Below, piece after piece: positions 17,675 to 27,178 of a stretch of DNA of 60,847 nt. The notes under the pieces were generated by a model. The model saw nothing but the letters and a program-made list of their open reading frames with translations. It was not told where the DNA came from and searched no databases. Each line of letters starts with the position of its first letter. Position 1 is the stretch's first letter. A program made the position numbers and the translations under genes. The stretch is from positions 1-60,847 of the forward strand of contig JAQCLE010000012.1 of NCBI GenBank assembly GCA_027592755.1, given 5' to 3'. Source of the DNA: Bacteroidota bacterium. GTDB lineage: Bacteria > Bacteroidota > Bacteroidia > Cytophagales > Cyclobacteriaceae.

Positions 17675-19198
17675 TTAAACGACTTCAACAGTGCTTAGAA
17701 TATCCTCCAGGTATTCCCGGTTATTGGCCAGCCGGGGAACTTTATTCTGTCCACCAAGCCTTCCTCTTCTTTTAAGCCATTCGTAGAATGTTCCTTCAGC
17801 AACCGAGTGAACCATAGGGGCCTCCAACGCAAGGTTCTTATGCCGCTTGGCTTCGTAATCGGAATTCAATTTTTTTAATTCTGCATCGAGTAAATCTCTA
17901 AATAAATTCAAGTCGCCGGGTGGCGTTTTGAATTCAACGACCCATTCATGGCAACCTTTTTGTCCTGCCTCCAGGTATCGTGGCCCGGCAGTGAAATTGC
18001 TCATCACTGACCTGGTGAGATTGCAGGCCGCAGCAATTGCAGATTCTGCATTTTCAATGATTAATTCCTCCCCAAAAGCATTAATGAAATGCTTGGTTCG
18101 GCCAGTAATCTTAATGCGATGTGGACTGGTCGACGTGAACTTTATTGTATCTCCAATTTTATATCTCCATAGTCCCGAATTTGTTGAAATGACAACTACG
18201 TAGTTCCTGCCCACCTCGACCTGATCGAGCGCAATCGTTTTTGGATTGTCAGAGTCCACTTCTTCAAAAGGAATGAATTCATAATAGATGCCATAATCAA
18301 GCATTAGCAACATATCCTTTGAATCAGTTTGATCCTGGATTCCAAAAAAACCTTCTGAGGCATTATAGGTCTCCAGGTACCTCATTCCTGGTGAAGGAAT
18401 AAGCTCATCAAAGAGTGATTGATAGGGTGTGAATGCAACTGCGCCGTGAATAAATAGTTCAAGGTTGGGCCATACTTCGTAAATATTCTTCTTGCCTTCC
18501 AGTTCAAGAATGCGCTGTAAGAGAACCACTGTCCATGTGGGCACACCTGAAATACAGGTAACGTTATCCCTGGCAGTTTCTCGGGCCATTTTCTCAATTT
18601 TTTCTTCCCAATCATCCATAAGGGCAATGTCCATGCTGGGGGTGCTTACAAACTGGGCCCAAAGGGGGAGGTTTTTCATTATTACGGCAGATACATCACC
18701 ATAATATGAGTTAGAGTTTTTGTCAAACTGGTTGATTTGCTGGCTACCCCCAATTGTTAGCACCTTCCCTGTAAATACTTTGGTTTCAGGGTAATTGTTG
18801 ACATAAATGGAAATGAGATCCTTGCCACCTTTAAGGTGGCAATCCTCAAGCGCTTCAGGGGAAACCGGGATAAACTTGCTCCTGGCATTGGTGGTCCCCG
18901 ATGATTTCGCAAACCAGGTAATGTCTGAGGGCCAGAGCAGATTTTGTTCACCGCTCATCAGTCTTTCGATGTAAGGAAAGATAGCCTCGTAACTGATTAT
19001 TGGGACATTAGTAATAAAATCTTCCCGATTTCCAATCCCGGAAAACCCAAACTTTCGGCCATATTCCGTTTTTTCCGCCTGGCGGACTAATCTTTGGAGC
19101 ACCTCATTCTGCACCTCATGAGGATATTTGATGAAAAGTTCGATTTGATGGATTCGCTTTTTCATCACCCAGGTTAATATGGAGTTAAGTATTTCCAA
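17675..19198 (-). CDS. GH3 auxin-responsive-promoter family protein (acyl-adenylate/amido-synthetase type)
   Basis: About 507 residues from a TTG at 19198, or 529 from an ATG at 19264. Bacterial GH3 proteins usually begin just before a motif like ILNSILTWVMKKRIHQIELF, which here follows the TTG directly. The extra upstream residues come from a 24-base tandem duplication (see repeat). ATP/AMP motifs are visible: WFAKSSGTTNARSKFIP, the YNASEGFFGIQ segment and YKIGDTIKFT. Plant members conjugate amino acids to acyl acids; in Bacteroidota the substrate is unknown. rbfA lies upstream in the same direction. Confidence 0.85.
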   Translation of the reverse strand: MEILNSILTWVMKKRIHQIELFIKYPHEVQNEVLQRLVRQAEKTEYGRKFGFSGIGNREDFITNVPIISYEAIFPYIERLMSGEQNLLWPSDITWFAKSSGTTNARSKFIPVSPEALEDCHLKGGKDLISIYVNNYPETKVFTGKVLTIGGSQQINQFDKNSNSYYGDVSAVIMKNLPLWAQFVSTPSMDIALMDDWEEKIEKMARETARDNVTCISGVPTWTVVLLQRILELEGKKNIYEVWPNLELFIHGAVAFTPYQSLFDELIPSPGMRYLETYNASEGFFGIQDQTDSKDMLLMLDYGIYYEFIPFEEVDSDNPKTIALDQVEVGRNYVVVISTNSGLWRYKIGDTIKFTSTSPHRIKITGRTKHFINAFGEELIIENAESAIAAACNLTRSVMSNFTAGPRYLEAGQKGCHEWVVEFKTPPGDLNLFRDLLDAELKKLNSDYEAKRHKNLALEAPMVHSVAEGTFYEWLKRRGRLGGQNKVPRLANNREYLEDILSTVEVV

Positions 19199-19209
19199 GT
19201 GAAATCTGA

Positions 19210-19257
19210 AGTAAAAAAGTAACTTAAGAATGAAGTAAAAAAGTAACTTAAGAATAT
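19210..19257. repeat. 24-base direct tandem duplication at the GH3 5' end
   Basis: Two adjacent identical 24-base units span about 19210-19257, each containing GAAGTAAAAAAGTAACTTAA. Read on the minus strand they encode the repeated peptide LKLLFYFI/LKLLFYFR in frame with the GH3 protein. Because the unit is a multiple of three, the reading frame stays open. Confidence 0.9.
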
Positions 19258-19304
19258 TAATCAATCCAACAAAAGACCATTATCAATTTCATTCGGATAA
19301 TGCC

Positions 19305-19673
19305 TCAGTATTTTTCATCTTCTGGTGGAATATCTAACCTTCCCAGTAATTTATCCATTTTATTGGCATAACCTGCACTGTCGTCATGAAAGAAGACTAG
19401 CTCCGGAATAATCCTGACTTGCTTACCGATACGTTTACCAAGTTCCCTTCTCACCTCACTCTTATGTTTGTTGATCCTATCCAGCCCAATTCCATTCTTA
19501 TCCAGGATAAAACTCAGGTGCACTTTTGCCACTCCAAGATCGGGACTCATTTCTACGTGGGTGACTGATACCATTATGGAGCCGAGTTGGTGGGTGAGGT
19601 CTCTTTGGAAAATTCCTCCAAGTTCCCGTTGAATCATTCGTGAGAACTTGAGTTGCCGTTTAGTTTCCATCAT
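19305..19673 (-). CDS. rbfA: 30S ribosome-binding factor A
   Basis: About 122 residues from the ATG at 19673 (or 19670), chosen because RbfA usually starts with a short basic segment leading to KFSRMIQRELGGIFQ. The KH-like fold is visible in VTHVEMSPDLGVAKVHLSF and ELGKRIGKQVRIIPELVFFHDDS, the latter a near-diagnostic ending. It binds free 30S subunits and helps 16S rRNA 5' maturation, especially in the cold. An in-frame extension up to 19715 is unlikely. Confidence 0.9.
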   Translation of the reverse strand: MMETKRQLKFSRMIQRELGGIFQRDLTHQLGSIMVSVTHVEMSPDLGVAKVHLSFILDKNGIGLDRINKHKSEVRRELGKRIGKQVRIIPELVFFHDDSAGYANKMDKLLGRLDIPPEDEKY

Positions 19674-20040
19674 ATTTTTGAGTTGATTAGTAAGCCCAAC
19701 AAAACCAATGGGCATTTTTTGGAGAACCAGGGATAAAGATAAAAGATTGATAGACTTTGATATAGGATTGTTAATCTCCTTTCGACGGGAAGGATTGTTA
19801 ATTTGCAGTAAGAGAGGAAGAACAATAACATGTGAATTATGAAAATCTTTGATCTTTACCCTTCTGACCTCGAAGGAGTTGCTTATAATACAGGGTCATG
19901 AATTGTGAATAAGACAAAGGTGAGGATAATTACAGGGCTCACCTAAGTTTAACTTGCACTTGGCTACAAAAATGTACAACCTATCTTGTCTTTTGTTCAA
20001 TGTATTTGCTCTTTTGTTATTCTTCTAAACTCCAAATCAG
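19674..20040. other. Divergent intergenic region, rbfA / membrane protein
   Basis: About 365 bases. A 7-bp hairpin AGGTGAG (19918-19924) and CTCACCT (19938-19944) is present without a T tract. No tRNA, small RNA family or clear TAnnTTTG promoter was recognised. It presumably holds the two divergent promoters. Confidence 0.4.
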
Positions 20041-21444
20041 TTGTTAAGTTTTTTTAGAATAAACGATCCCTATCGGATACTCTTTGTCTTCCTGCTTTTG
20101 CTGGTTTTTCGCTTACCTTATATTATCGTAGGACTGCCTCTTACATTACCAGAAATAGAGTGGATGATCGTGGGAGAAGCCATGGCTAATGGTAAAATGA
20201 TGTATGGTGAAATTTGGGATGATCTTGGTCCTCTTTCGGCCCTAACCTATCAAATCGTAGACTGGGTTTTCGGGAAATCCCAACTCGCATATCAGCTCCT
20301 TTCTCTGACACTGGTGTTTCTTCAAGCTGCTATATTTAACAGGCTGTTGCTGATTAATAAAGCTTATAATGAAAACACATATGTTCCGGCATTTGTCTAC
20401 GTGATTTGCATGTCGGCCAACTTTGAATTTCTCACACTTTCTCCAGTGTTGATGAGCACAACTTTTGTGCTACTTGCTATCAACAATATTTTCAAACGAA
20501 TTGACAATTTAACGTTGGACGAATTGTTCTTGAATACAGGACTTTACCTCGGGATTGCCGCTCTTTTCTATTTTCCCTCTGTCTTATTCCTGGTTTCTAC
20601 CCTACTTTCATTGATTCTATTTACATCTGCTGTTCCCAGGCGTCTGTTGTTATTGGTTTTTGGTTTCACACAGATAATAGTCGTTGCACTCCTTTATTAT
20701 TATTGGTTTGATGCCGCAAAAGATTTCTATTTCCAATTCTTTAGATTTCCTTTCGAAGCAGTAAGAGATCATTTTCTTAATGGGACTTCGCTTTTTGCAA
20801 GTATTGCCGTTTTGATAGTTTTTTTTATTCTATCGCTCATAAAGTTGTACAGCAAAATTTACTATGTAAACTACCAGGTAAAGTTTCAATCGGTAATGAT
20901 GCTCACACTTCTTTGTTCGGGGATCTCACTTTTTTTGGTGAGGAGCTTGTCGGCTTCAAACCTTATTTTGCTTATTCCTCCGGGGGCATTTTTCATTAGC
21001 CATCTGCTCCTACTAACGAGGCGGAAACTTAGGGCAGAAATGATCCTATACAGCTTCATATTTTTAATTTTTGGTTACCAGTTTGTTATAGTTGAGAACA
21101 TCAAAGGGGTTGGACAAATTGTTGATTTTTCGAAATTGTATGTACCTGAAAAGACATCTTCAAATAAAATAGATGGCAATAAATTACTCGTATTGGGAAA
21201 TGAAATGTCTCTTTATGAAGAAAACACATTGGCAACACCCTATCTCAATTGGCAGCTTTCTCTTTTGCACTTTGACCAGCTCAACTATTATGACGTGCTC
21301 ACAGATGTTTTCAACAATTTCAATGGTGACCCTCCGGAAGTGATTATAGATCTTGAGGATCGGCTTCCGGGATTGTTTGAGAAGATGCCAGCTGTAGGGA
21401 TGAAGTATAGGAAATCGGGGAACACCTACTTCATTAAAGAGTAG
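20041..21444 (+). CDS. Polytopic membrane protein, Bacteroidota-specific type
   Basis: 467 residues starting at a TTG (MLSFFRINDPYRILFVFL); no ATG in frame gives the same N-terminal motif, and a start of this kind is typical for the group of membrane proteins with a -FFR-x-NDPYR- opening. About ten to eleven hydrophobic segments occupy residues 15-360, followed by a soluble C-terminal domain of about 100 residues. The first loop carries LPEIEWMIVGEAMANGKMMY and DDLGPLSAL, reminiscent of membrane glycosyltransferase loops, but no family can be assigned firmly. It precedes a methyltransferase by 17 bases. Confidence 0.65.
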   Translation: MLSFFRINDPYRILFVFLLLLVFRLPYIIVGLPLTLPEIEWMIVGEAMANGKMMYGEIWDDLGPLSALTYQIVDWVFGKSQLAYQLLSLTLVFLQAAIFNRLLLINKAYNENTYVPAFVYVICMSANFEFLTLSPVLMSTTFVLLAINNIFKRIDNLTLDELFLNTGLYLGIAALFYFPSVLFLVSTLLSLILFTSAVPRRLLLLVFGFTQIIVVALLYYYWFDAAKDFYFQFFRFPFEAVRDHFLNGTSLFASIAVLIVFFILSLIKLYSKIYYVNYQVKFQSVMMLTLLCSGISLFLVRSLSASNLILLIPPGAFFISHLLLLTRRKLRAEMILYSFIFLIFGYQFVIVENIKGVGQIVDFSKLYVPEKTSSNKIDGNKLLVLGNEMSLYEENTLATPYLNWQLSLLHFDQLNYYDVLTDVFNNFNGDPPEVIIDLEDRLPGLFEKMPAVGMKYRKSGNTYFIKE

Positions 21445-21461
21445 CGGATAATTGTATTTGA

Positions 21462-22169
21462 ATGAGGAATTTCAAGAATAGGAGTGATGAAGTTGAAATT
21501 ATGGATGACCTCAAAAGCCAGGGGGCAGAAGTGGAACAAACGCTGAAGGAATTAGATATAATCAATAACAGGCTAGGGGGAAATAAGATCAGCCTGAATG
21601 CGCTTTCTGAGCTCGTACATGGAAGAAAAAGCGAGGTTCTCAGAATAGCTGATTTAGGTTGCGGAGGTGGAGACATTCTCAAACTTTTCGCGGAATGGGC
21701 TTTACGTAAAGATTATCACTTTGAATTAACGGGAATCGATGCTAACCGCTTTATAGTGGATTATGCCCGTCAGGCGCTAAAAGGTATTAGAAATGTTACT
21801 TTTAAAACTGAGAATATTTTGTCACGAGAGTTCATTAGACAAAAATTCGACATTATTCATTGTTGTTTATTTCTTCATCATTTTACTAATGATGAACTTA
21901 TTCATCTCTTAGAGAATTTTAAGAAACAGGCGAGCCTGGGTATTATTATCAATGACCTTCACCGCCATTGGCTGGCGTACTATTCGATAAAATTTTTGAC
22001 ATTTCTTTTTTCGAAATCACCAATGGTGAAATTTGACGGACCACTCTCTGTTGCAAGGGCTTTTCGTAGAAAGGAGCTCATTGAATTGCTTGAGCAAGCT
22101 GGAATTAGAAACTATCAAATCAAATGGCGTTGGGCGTTTCGGTGGGAAGTGATGATCAGAACGGGTTGA
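21462..22169 (+). CDS. Class I SAM-dependent methyltransferase
   Basis: 235 residues. Motif I is IADLGCGGGDILKLF (about residue 65), followed by LTGIDANRFIVDYARQAL and DIIHCCLFLHHFTNDEL, the Rossmann methyltransferase order. The region SIKFLTFLFSKSPMVKFDGP and VARAFRRKELIELLEQAGI matches methyltransferases found near pigment or lipid biosynthesis genes in Bacteroidota. Here the only neighbour is the membrane protein 17 bases upstream, so the acceptor is unknown. Convergent with the fadJ-like gene. Confidence 0.82.
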   Translation: MRNFKNRSDEVEIMDDLKSQGAEVEQTLKELDIINNRLGGNKISLNALSELVHGRKSEVLRIADLGCGGGDILKLFAEWALRKDYHFELTGIDANRFIVDYARQALKGIRNVTFKTENILSREFIRQKFDIIHCCLFLHHFTNDELIHLLENFKKQASLGIIINDLHRHWLAYYSIKFLTFLFSKSPMVKFDGPLSVARAFRRKELIELLEQAGIRNYQIKWRWAFRWEVMIRTG

Positions 22170-22244
22170 TCTTGGATTGAGTTGAACATAAACTGTACAA
22201 AGCGACATAATGCAAAATGACCTTTGGTGAGAAATGAATGATAG

Positions 22245-24362
22245 TTAGTAAAAACCATTTGTTGATTGCTTCAGGATATCAGCAGGTATGAATCTATCAC
22301 CATTTGCTTTTTGAAGCAAATCCATCCTTTTAACCACGGATTCAACCCCTTCATGATCCAGATACCGGAATGGCCCTCCTCGGAATGGCGGAAAACCAAG
22401 TCCGAAAACAGCTCCAATATCGCCATCTCTGGGAGATTGAATGATATCTTCCTGCAAGCAATATGCTGCTTCATTAATCATCATTAGGGCAAGTCTTTGT
22501 TGAATTTCTTCTTCGGGTATTTTCATACTCCCAACGTTCTTATTCAGATAGTTTGAAATCGCAGGATTGATCTTGCCCTTGATTTTTTTACCGGTTTTAT
22601 CGTAGGCCAGGAATCCATTCCTGTTTTTACGACCATTGAATCCGTTGTCGGTTAATGTTTGTATAAGATCACTTGCTTTCCCCCCTCTACCAGCGAACAT
22701 TTTACCGAGATCTCCCCTTGATATATGTGCCCCAACGTCAAGGCCCACCTCATCCATTAGCGTGAACGGGCCTACCGGGAAACCGAATTTTTTCATGGCC
22801 CGATCAATTTGTAAAATGTCGCCACCCTCTTCCAATAACAGTAACGCTTCGTTCAAATAGGGTGAGAGAATCCTGGTCGTGTAAAATCCGGGTCCATCAT
22901 TCACAACAATACATACCTTTCCTTGTCTGACACCGACTTCCAGCGCTGTCGCCTTGACCCAATCGGCGGTCATGGGTGTTACGATGATTTCCAGTAATGG
23001 CATTTTAGGAACAGGGGAGAAGTAATGCATACCGATTACGTTTTCAGGTCTTTTCGACTTCGATGCGATTTTCGTAATTGGCAGGGAGGAGGTATTTGAT
23101 GCAAAGACACAATTATCCGGTAAATGGCCCTCAACTTCCTGTAGTACTTTATGTTTTAGATCAAGGTCTTCAAATACCGCTTCAATTACCACATCAGCTT
23201 TTTTAATGAGATCATATTTAGTCGTTGTTGATACCTGGTTGATCAATCGTTCAGCTTCGGCTTTTACGATTGATTTATAACGCACCCTTTTTGCCAACGA
23301 CACCCAGAGCGCACTTTTCGCCTTGGAGAGCATGCCGTCATCGATGTCTTTGATTAATACCTCAAAACCAGCTGAGAGGCTAACTTCTGAAATTCCCAGC
23401 CCCATGAGGCCACTGCCAAGAACGCCAATGGTTTTCACCTCTTTCGCTTTGCTTTTAAGTGGATTCTTCTTCAGGGCGGTCATTCCAAAAAATATGTTGA
23501 TCAGTTCACTCGCTTCGGATGATTGAAGAAGTTCGTCAAATGACGTGGTCTCAAAACGACTGCTTTCATATCTTTCCTTTGATAGACCAAATTTTATGGA
23601 TTGTATAATTTTAGGTACAGCCGGGTAATTGTCATAGGTTCTTGCAGCCGCGATCTTTCCTGCTTTCTTAAAAATAATGTTGCGGGTGATTGGATTACAC
23701 TCCAGGATTTTTTCAAGCAATGATCGCTTGTCGGTTCTTCGGTAACTACCATTCGCTATTTTTAGTGCCAACTTTTTTGCTGCTCTTAAAAGTATTGTCT
23801 GATCAACAATTTCATCCGCCAGACCCATTTTGTATGCCTGGTAAGGGAAAATATTTCTTCCGGTAAGTATTACATCCAGGGCTTTTTGAATGCCGATGGT
23901 TTTTGGCAATCTCTTTGTTCCACCTAGCCCGGGCAGCAGGCCTAGTTTCACTTCCGGTAAAGCCATGAGCGTACTGGTATGATTGCTTACCACCCGTCCC
24001 GCACAGGCAAGTGAAATTTCCAGGCCTCCACCCATGCAGGGACCATGAATTGCTGCCACATAGGGTTTTTTACTGTCTTCGATTTTATTGAGCATGACGT
24101 GTCCGGAGAGAGCCGATTCTGCTGCCTCACCTGGTTTCATGTCAAGGAACTCCTCAATGTCTGCGCCGGCTATGAATCCTTTCTTTCGGCTTATTACAAT
24201 TGCTGCAATTATTTCGGGATCTGCAACGACTTTTGTCGTAACCTCTTCAAAGTATTTTTCCGTTTCGCGGGTGATTTTATTCCACTCTTCTCCAGGTGTG
24301 TCAATCCAAATTATTGCAATGTTTTCATGTTTCTCAAGGGTCAATGGGTTTAGGCTTGCCAT
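22245..24362 (-). CDS. fadJ: Multifunctional enoyl-CoA hydratase / 3-hydroxyacyl-CoA dehydrogenase (FadJ/FadB alpha-subunit type)
   Basis: 705 residues in the classical alpha-subunit order. Residues 1-200 are the crotonase domain (FIAGADIEEFLDM and GPCMGGGLEISLACAGR for the oxyanion hole, LPEVKLGLLPGLGGTKRLPK). From about residue 310 the NAD-binding domain starts with IGVLGSGLMGLGISEVSLSAG, followed by ASNTSSLPITKIA, GMHYFSPVPKMPLLEI and GPGFYTTRILSPYLNEALLL. It performs hydration and dehydrogenation steps of fatty-acid beta-oxidation. Transcribed alone, divergent from a GNAT gene. A second enzyme with reversed domain order is at 31458. Confidence 0.92.
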   Translation of the reverse strand: MASLNPLTLEKHENIAIIWIDTPGEEWNKITRETEKYFEEVTTKVVADPEIIAAIVISRKKGFIAGADIEEFLDMKPGEAAESALSGHVMLNKIEDSKKPYVAAIHGPCMGGGLEISLACAGRVVSNHTSTLMALPEVKLGLLPGLGGTKRLPKTIGIQKALDVILTGRNIFPYQAYKMGLADEIVDQTILLRAAKKLALKIANGSYRRTDKRSLLEKILECNPITRNIIFKKAGKIAAARTYDNYPAVPKIIQSIKFGLSKERYESSRFETTSFDELLQSSEASELINIFFGMTALKKNPLKSKAKEVKTIGVLGSGLMGLGISEVSLSAGFEVLIKDIDDGMLSKAKSALWVSLAKRVRYKSIVKAEAERLINQVSTTTKYDLIKKADVVIEAVFEDLDLKHKVLQEVEGHLPDNCVFASNTSSLPITKIASKSKRPENVIGMHYFSPVPKMPLLEIIVTPMTADWVKATALEVGVRQGKVCIVVNDGPGFYTTRILSPYLNEALLLLEEGGDILQIDRAMKKFGFPVGPFTLMDEVGLDVGAHISRGDLGKMFAGRGGKASDLIQTLTDNGFNGRKNRNGFLAYDKTGKKIKGKINPAISNYLNKNVGSMKIPEEEIQQRLALMMINEAAYCLQEDIIQSPRDGDIGAVFGLGFPPFRGGPFRYLDHEGVESVVKRMDLLQKANGDRFIPADILKQSTNGFY

Positions 24363-24442
24363 CAGGGATAAAGATTTTATGAAAAATTAAAACTAAATTT
24401 TGAAAATGGGAGTATATAAAAACCCTTAATCGTAATAATACA

Positions 24443-24925
24443 ATGAATATAATTCAGATGTTACCTGCGCACTGGCCGGATGTCAAAAGAATCTATGAGG
24501 AAGGGATTGCCACACAAAACGCCACTTTTGAAACTTCGTGTCCTGTTTGGGAGAAGTGGAACGCATCTCATCTGCCCCATAGTAGGTGGATTGCTTTGAT
24601 TGATACCAAAGTTGCAGGATGGGCGGCTCTTTCTCCTGTTAGTGACAGGTGTGTTTATGGCGGAGTCGCTGAAGTCAGTATTTATGTGGGGTCTGATCTT
24701 AGAGGACAGGGAATAGGGAAAGGATTGATGAATAGAATGATTAAGTCTTCTGAAGAAAACGGGCTATGGACTTTGAATTCGGCTACATTCCCTGAAAACA
24801 CCGAGAGTATTATGCTTCATATAAAATGTGGTTTTAGGGAGATTGGTTACCGTGAACGAATTGGCCAATTGGATGGAATTTGGCGAAATACGGTGCTCAT
24901 GGAGAGAAGAAGCTTAGGGTTTTAA
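24443..24925 (+). CDS. GNAT-family N-acetyltransferase (phosphinothricin acetyltransferase-like)
   Basis: 160 residues, the usual length of the PAT/YncA subgroup. MLPAHWPDVKRIYEEGIATQ and NATFETSCPVWEKW form the substrate side; VAEVSIYVGSDLRGQGIGKG with LMNRMI is the acetyl-CoA pyrophosphate loop; the tail has GFREIGYRERIGQLDG-WRNTVLMER. Members acetylate phosphinothricin, methionine sulfoximine or related amines. Single gene between divergent fadJ and the bestrophin locus; the substrate is not known. Confidence 0.85.
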   Translation: MNIIQMLPAHWPDVKRIYEEGIATQNATFETSCPVWEKWNASHLPHSRWIALIDTKVAGWAALSPVSDRCVYGGVAEVSIYVGSDLRGQGIGKGLMNRMIKSSEENGLWTLNSATFPENTESIMLHIKCGFREIGYRERIGQLDGIWRNTVLMERRSLGF

Positions 24926-25012
24926 AACACTAATTATTATGGCGATAAATTTGTCCTTTTTGTAGACTTTTATTTTTTTCGGGGTAAGTTTACTTCGTAC
25001 AAACACTTAATA

Positions 25013-25888
25013 ATGATAGACTATAATCCCAAATCGTGGTTTTCACTCATCTTCGATGTTTATAGTCGCTATGTCATAAAATCCCTTTTACCGCTTCTTA
25101 TTTTTATGGTAATCTTTACTGGCGTTTTTTGTTATCTGGTTTTGGATTACTTCAATCTTGATATGAAAGGGACTACCGTCTTCCATTCTTTATTAGGTAT
25201 TGTTCTTGGTCTCTTTCTTGTATTAAGGACAAATACAGCCTACGATCGATGGTGGGAAGGCCGAAAACAATGAGGTAAGCTGGTTAATGATTCCCGAGGA
25301 CTTGCCATGAAAATCAGATCCATTTTTCCCGATGATCCGGAAACATGGAAATATTTCCGCAGGATGATCCCAAATTTTTGTTTTGCTACAAAGGAGTATT
25401 TACGCGAAGGCGTATTAATGGAGGAACTTTCTTTTGAGGAAGAAGAGGAAGAAAAGGTTGTAATTCATAGCGAACATCGGCCAAACATTATGATGGCGAT
25501 GATGTACGATTGGATATTGGCAAAACATAAAAGTGGTAAAATTAACGGCCAGGAATTAATCATAATTGATAACGAACTGAAAGGATTCGTAGATGTAATC
25601 GGCGCATGCGAAAGAATAAAATCGACACCGTTGCCATACTCCTTTAGCATGTATATCAAAAAATTTCTTTTCATATTTACTATAACGCTCCCATTTGCGA
25701 TGGTCCAGATATTTGGTTACTGGACAATAGTGCTCGTATTTCTTTCTTTCTACATTCTGGTCAGTATTGAATTGATCTCCGAAGAAATAGAAAATCCTTT
25801 CGGCCGTGATATCAACGATTTACCAACCGATAATATTTGTTCGAAGATTAAGAAGAATGTCCGTGAGATACTAACTCACGAGGATTAG
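25013..25888 (+). pseudogene. Bestrophin-family anion channel (UPF0187), interrupted by an in-frame TGA
   Basis: The reading frame runs 291 codons and shows bestrophin features: MIDYNPKSWFSLIFDVYSRY at the start, TAYDRWWEGRKQ, then VNDSRGLA and a C-terminal IELISEEIENPFGRD-ND-LP. Codon 87 (25271-25273) is TGA where homologues have Trp in a WWEGRK-x-W-G-x-LVNDSR context; everything after it stays in the same frame. A single TGG to TGA change explains it. The result would be an 86-residue stub, so the gene is called a pseudogene, though a sequencing error or read-through cannot be excluded. Its 3' end overlaps the convergent rpiB by 4 bases. Confidence 0.8.
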
Positions 25889-26313
25889 CAACTGATTTTA
25901 TTGACTCTTCTCTCGTGTCGGCCTCCTTCAAAGCCAGTGCTGAGAAAGATATCTACCATCTTTTTTGCCAGGTCGTCGGAAACAAACCTGGCAGGGATAC
26001 AAATAATATTTGCGTTATTGTGTTGTCTTGCCAGGGTGGCTAATTCTTCAGTCCATGAAAGGGCTGCCCTGATCCCCTGGTGTTTATTGGCTGTCATGCA
26101 AACACCATTTCCACTGCCACAAACAAGTATTCCGATTTCATATTCGCCTTTTTCGACCGCTGACGACAAGGGGTGCGCATAATCTGCATAATCCGTAGAT
26201 ACTTCTGAATAAGTTCCAAAATCGAAAACTTCTATTTCTTGGGTTTTCAGATGATCAATTAAGTTTTGCTTGCTTTGGAACCCGGCATGATCACCACCTA
26301 TCGCTACTTTTTT
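25885..26313 (-). CDS. rpiB: Ribose 5-phosphate isomerase B
   Basis: About 142 residues from 26313 (MKKVAIGGDHAGFQSKQNLI); an in-frame ATG 30 bases upstream overlaps the tatC end and is less likely. The motifs GGDHAG, FGTYSEVSTDYADYAHPLS and LVCGSGNGVCMTANKHQGIR are those of RpiB/LacAB isomerases, with the Cys of CGSGNG as catalytic base. It interconverts ribose-5-P and ribulose-5-P (or allose-6-P). Located directly behind tatC (4 bases), so part of the glyA-tatC-rpiB run. Confidence 0.92.
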   Translation of the reverse strand, partial: KKVAIGGDHAGFQSKQNLIDHLKTQEIEVFDFGTYSEVSTDYADYAHPLSSAVEKGEYEIGILVCGSGNGVCMTANKHQGIRAALSWTEELATLARQHNNANIICIPARFVSDDLAKKMVDIFLSTGFEGGRHERRVNKISC

Positions 26314-26317
26314 CATG

Positions 26318-27178
26318 CTACAATTCTTTAAGTGCTTTTTCATCCCGCTTTTGAACCATTGATGAAATGGTTATACTTATCTCGTATAAACCAATCAAAG
26401 GTAATGCTATTAAAATTTGACTAAATGGGTCAGGTGGTGTGAGCATTGCACCTAAAACAAGAATGACAACAATCGCATGCTTACGGTATTGTCTCATAAG
26501 AGTATGGTTTATAAGGCCGGCAGTAGTGAGGAAATAAGTAACGATGGGCATTTGAAAAAGGATGCCACTTGCCAAAACAAGGGTAATAACAGTCGACACA
26601 TAAGAAATGATATCAAATTCATTTGCAATGCTGTCATCAAGACTGTACGAAGCAAGAAAATTCACGGATATCGGAGTCATAATAAAGTATCCGAAAGTGA
26701 CTCCAATAATGAAAAGTACGCTCACGTAAAATGTGGCACCCTGTGCAGCTGATTTTTCTTTGGGGTATAGACCAGGTTTCACAAAACGCCAGATTTCCCA
26801 AAAAAGATAGGGGAAGGTTAAAATTAAACCAATTACAAACGAAGAAGTAATGTGCATTGTAAATTGTCCGGTCATCTGACGGCTCTGGATAATAAAAGAA
26901 AGCTTGTCGATACATAATGTTGGGAAATCAAGGATTTCGGAGATTCTGCAAAGCTTTCTGTAAGTCCAGAAATCAGGACGTGAGGGACCCAGTATGATCG
27001 TATGAAATACCAGATTTTTAGAAACAAATGCGGCAATAGAAAAAACACCAATTGCAATGAATGACCGGACAAGGTGCCATCGCAACTCTTCAAGGTGATC
27101 AAGAAAGGACATTTCTTTTTCGCCCTTTTCTTTATCGTCTGAGTCCTCTACTGGTACAGGGGAAAGCTCTTCATCCAT
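26318..27178 (-). CDS. tatC: Sec-independent (Tat) protein translocase subunit TatC
   Basis: 286 residues with six hydrophobic segments. The N-terminal signature [17 protein letters not shown] lies at residue 23; translation could begin there (27112) or at 27178, in which case it overlaps the glyA 3' end by 31 bases. [20 protein letters not shown] and [17 protein letters not shown] are the conserved TatC regions. The periplasmic loop between the first two helices is enlarged, as in other Bacteroidota TatC. It forms the twin-arginine signal receptor in the inner membrane; no tatA lies in this window. Confidence 0.92.
   Translation of the reverse strand: MDEELSPVPVEDSDDKEKGEKEMSFLDHLEELRWHLVRSFIAIGVFSIAAFVSKNLVFHTIILGPSRPDFWTYRKLCRISEILDFPTLCIDKLSFIIQSRQMTGQFTMHITSSFVIGLILTFPYLFWEIWRFVKPGLYPKEKSAAQGATFYVSVLFIIGVTFGYFIMTPISVNFLASYSLDDSIANEFDIISYVSTVITLVLASGILFQMPIVTYFLTTAGLINHTLMRQYRKHAIVVILVLGAMLTPPDPFSQILIALPLIGLYEISITISSMVQKRDEKALKEL

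Noticed and set aside
24941-24960. Promoter for bestrophin at TAAATTTG
   Set aside because: The -7-like box fits, but there is no -33 TTG at an acceptable distance; listed as too weak.
25271-25273. Selenocysteine or recoded TGA in bestrophin
   Set aside because: The position is Trp in the family, no hairpin of SECIS type was seen after it, and no other gene in the window uses TGA internally.
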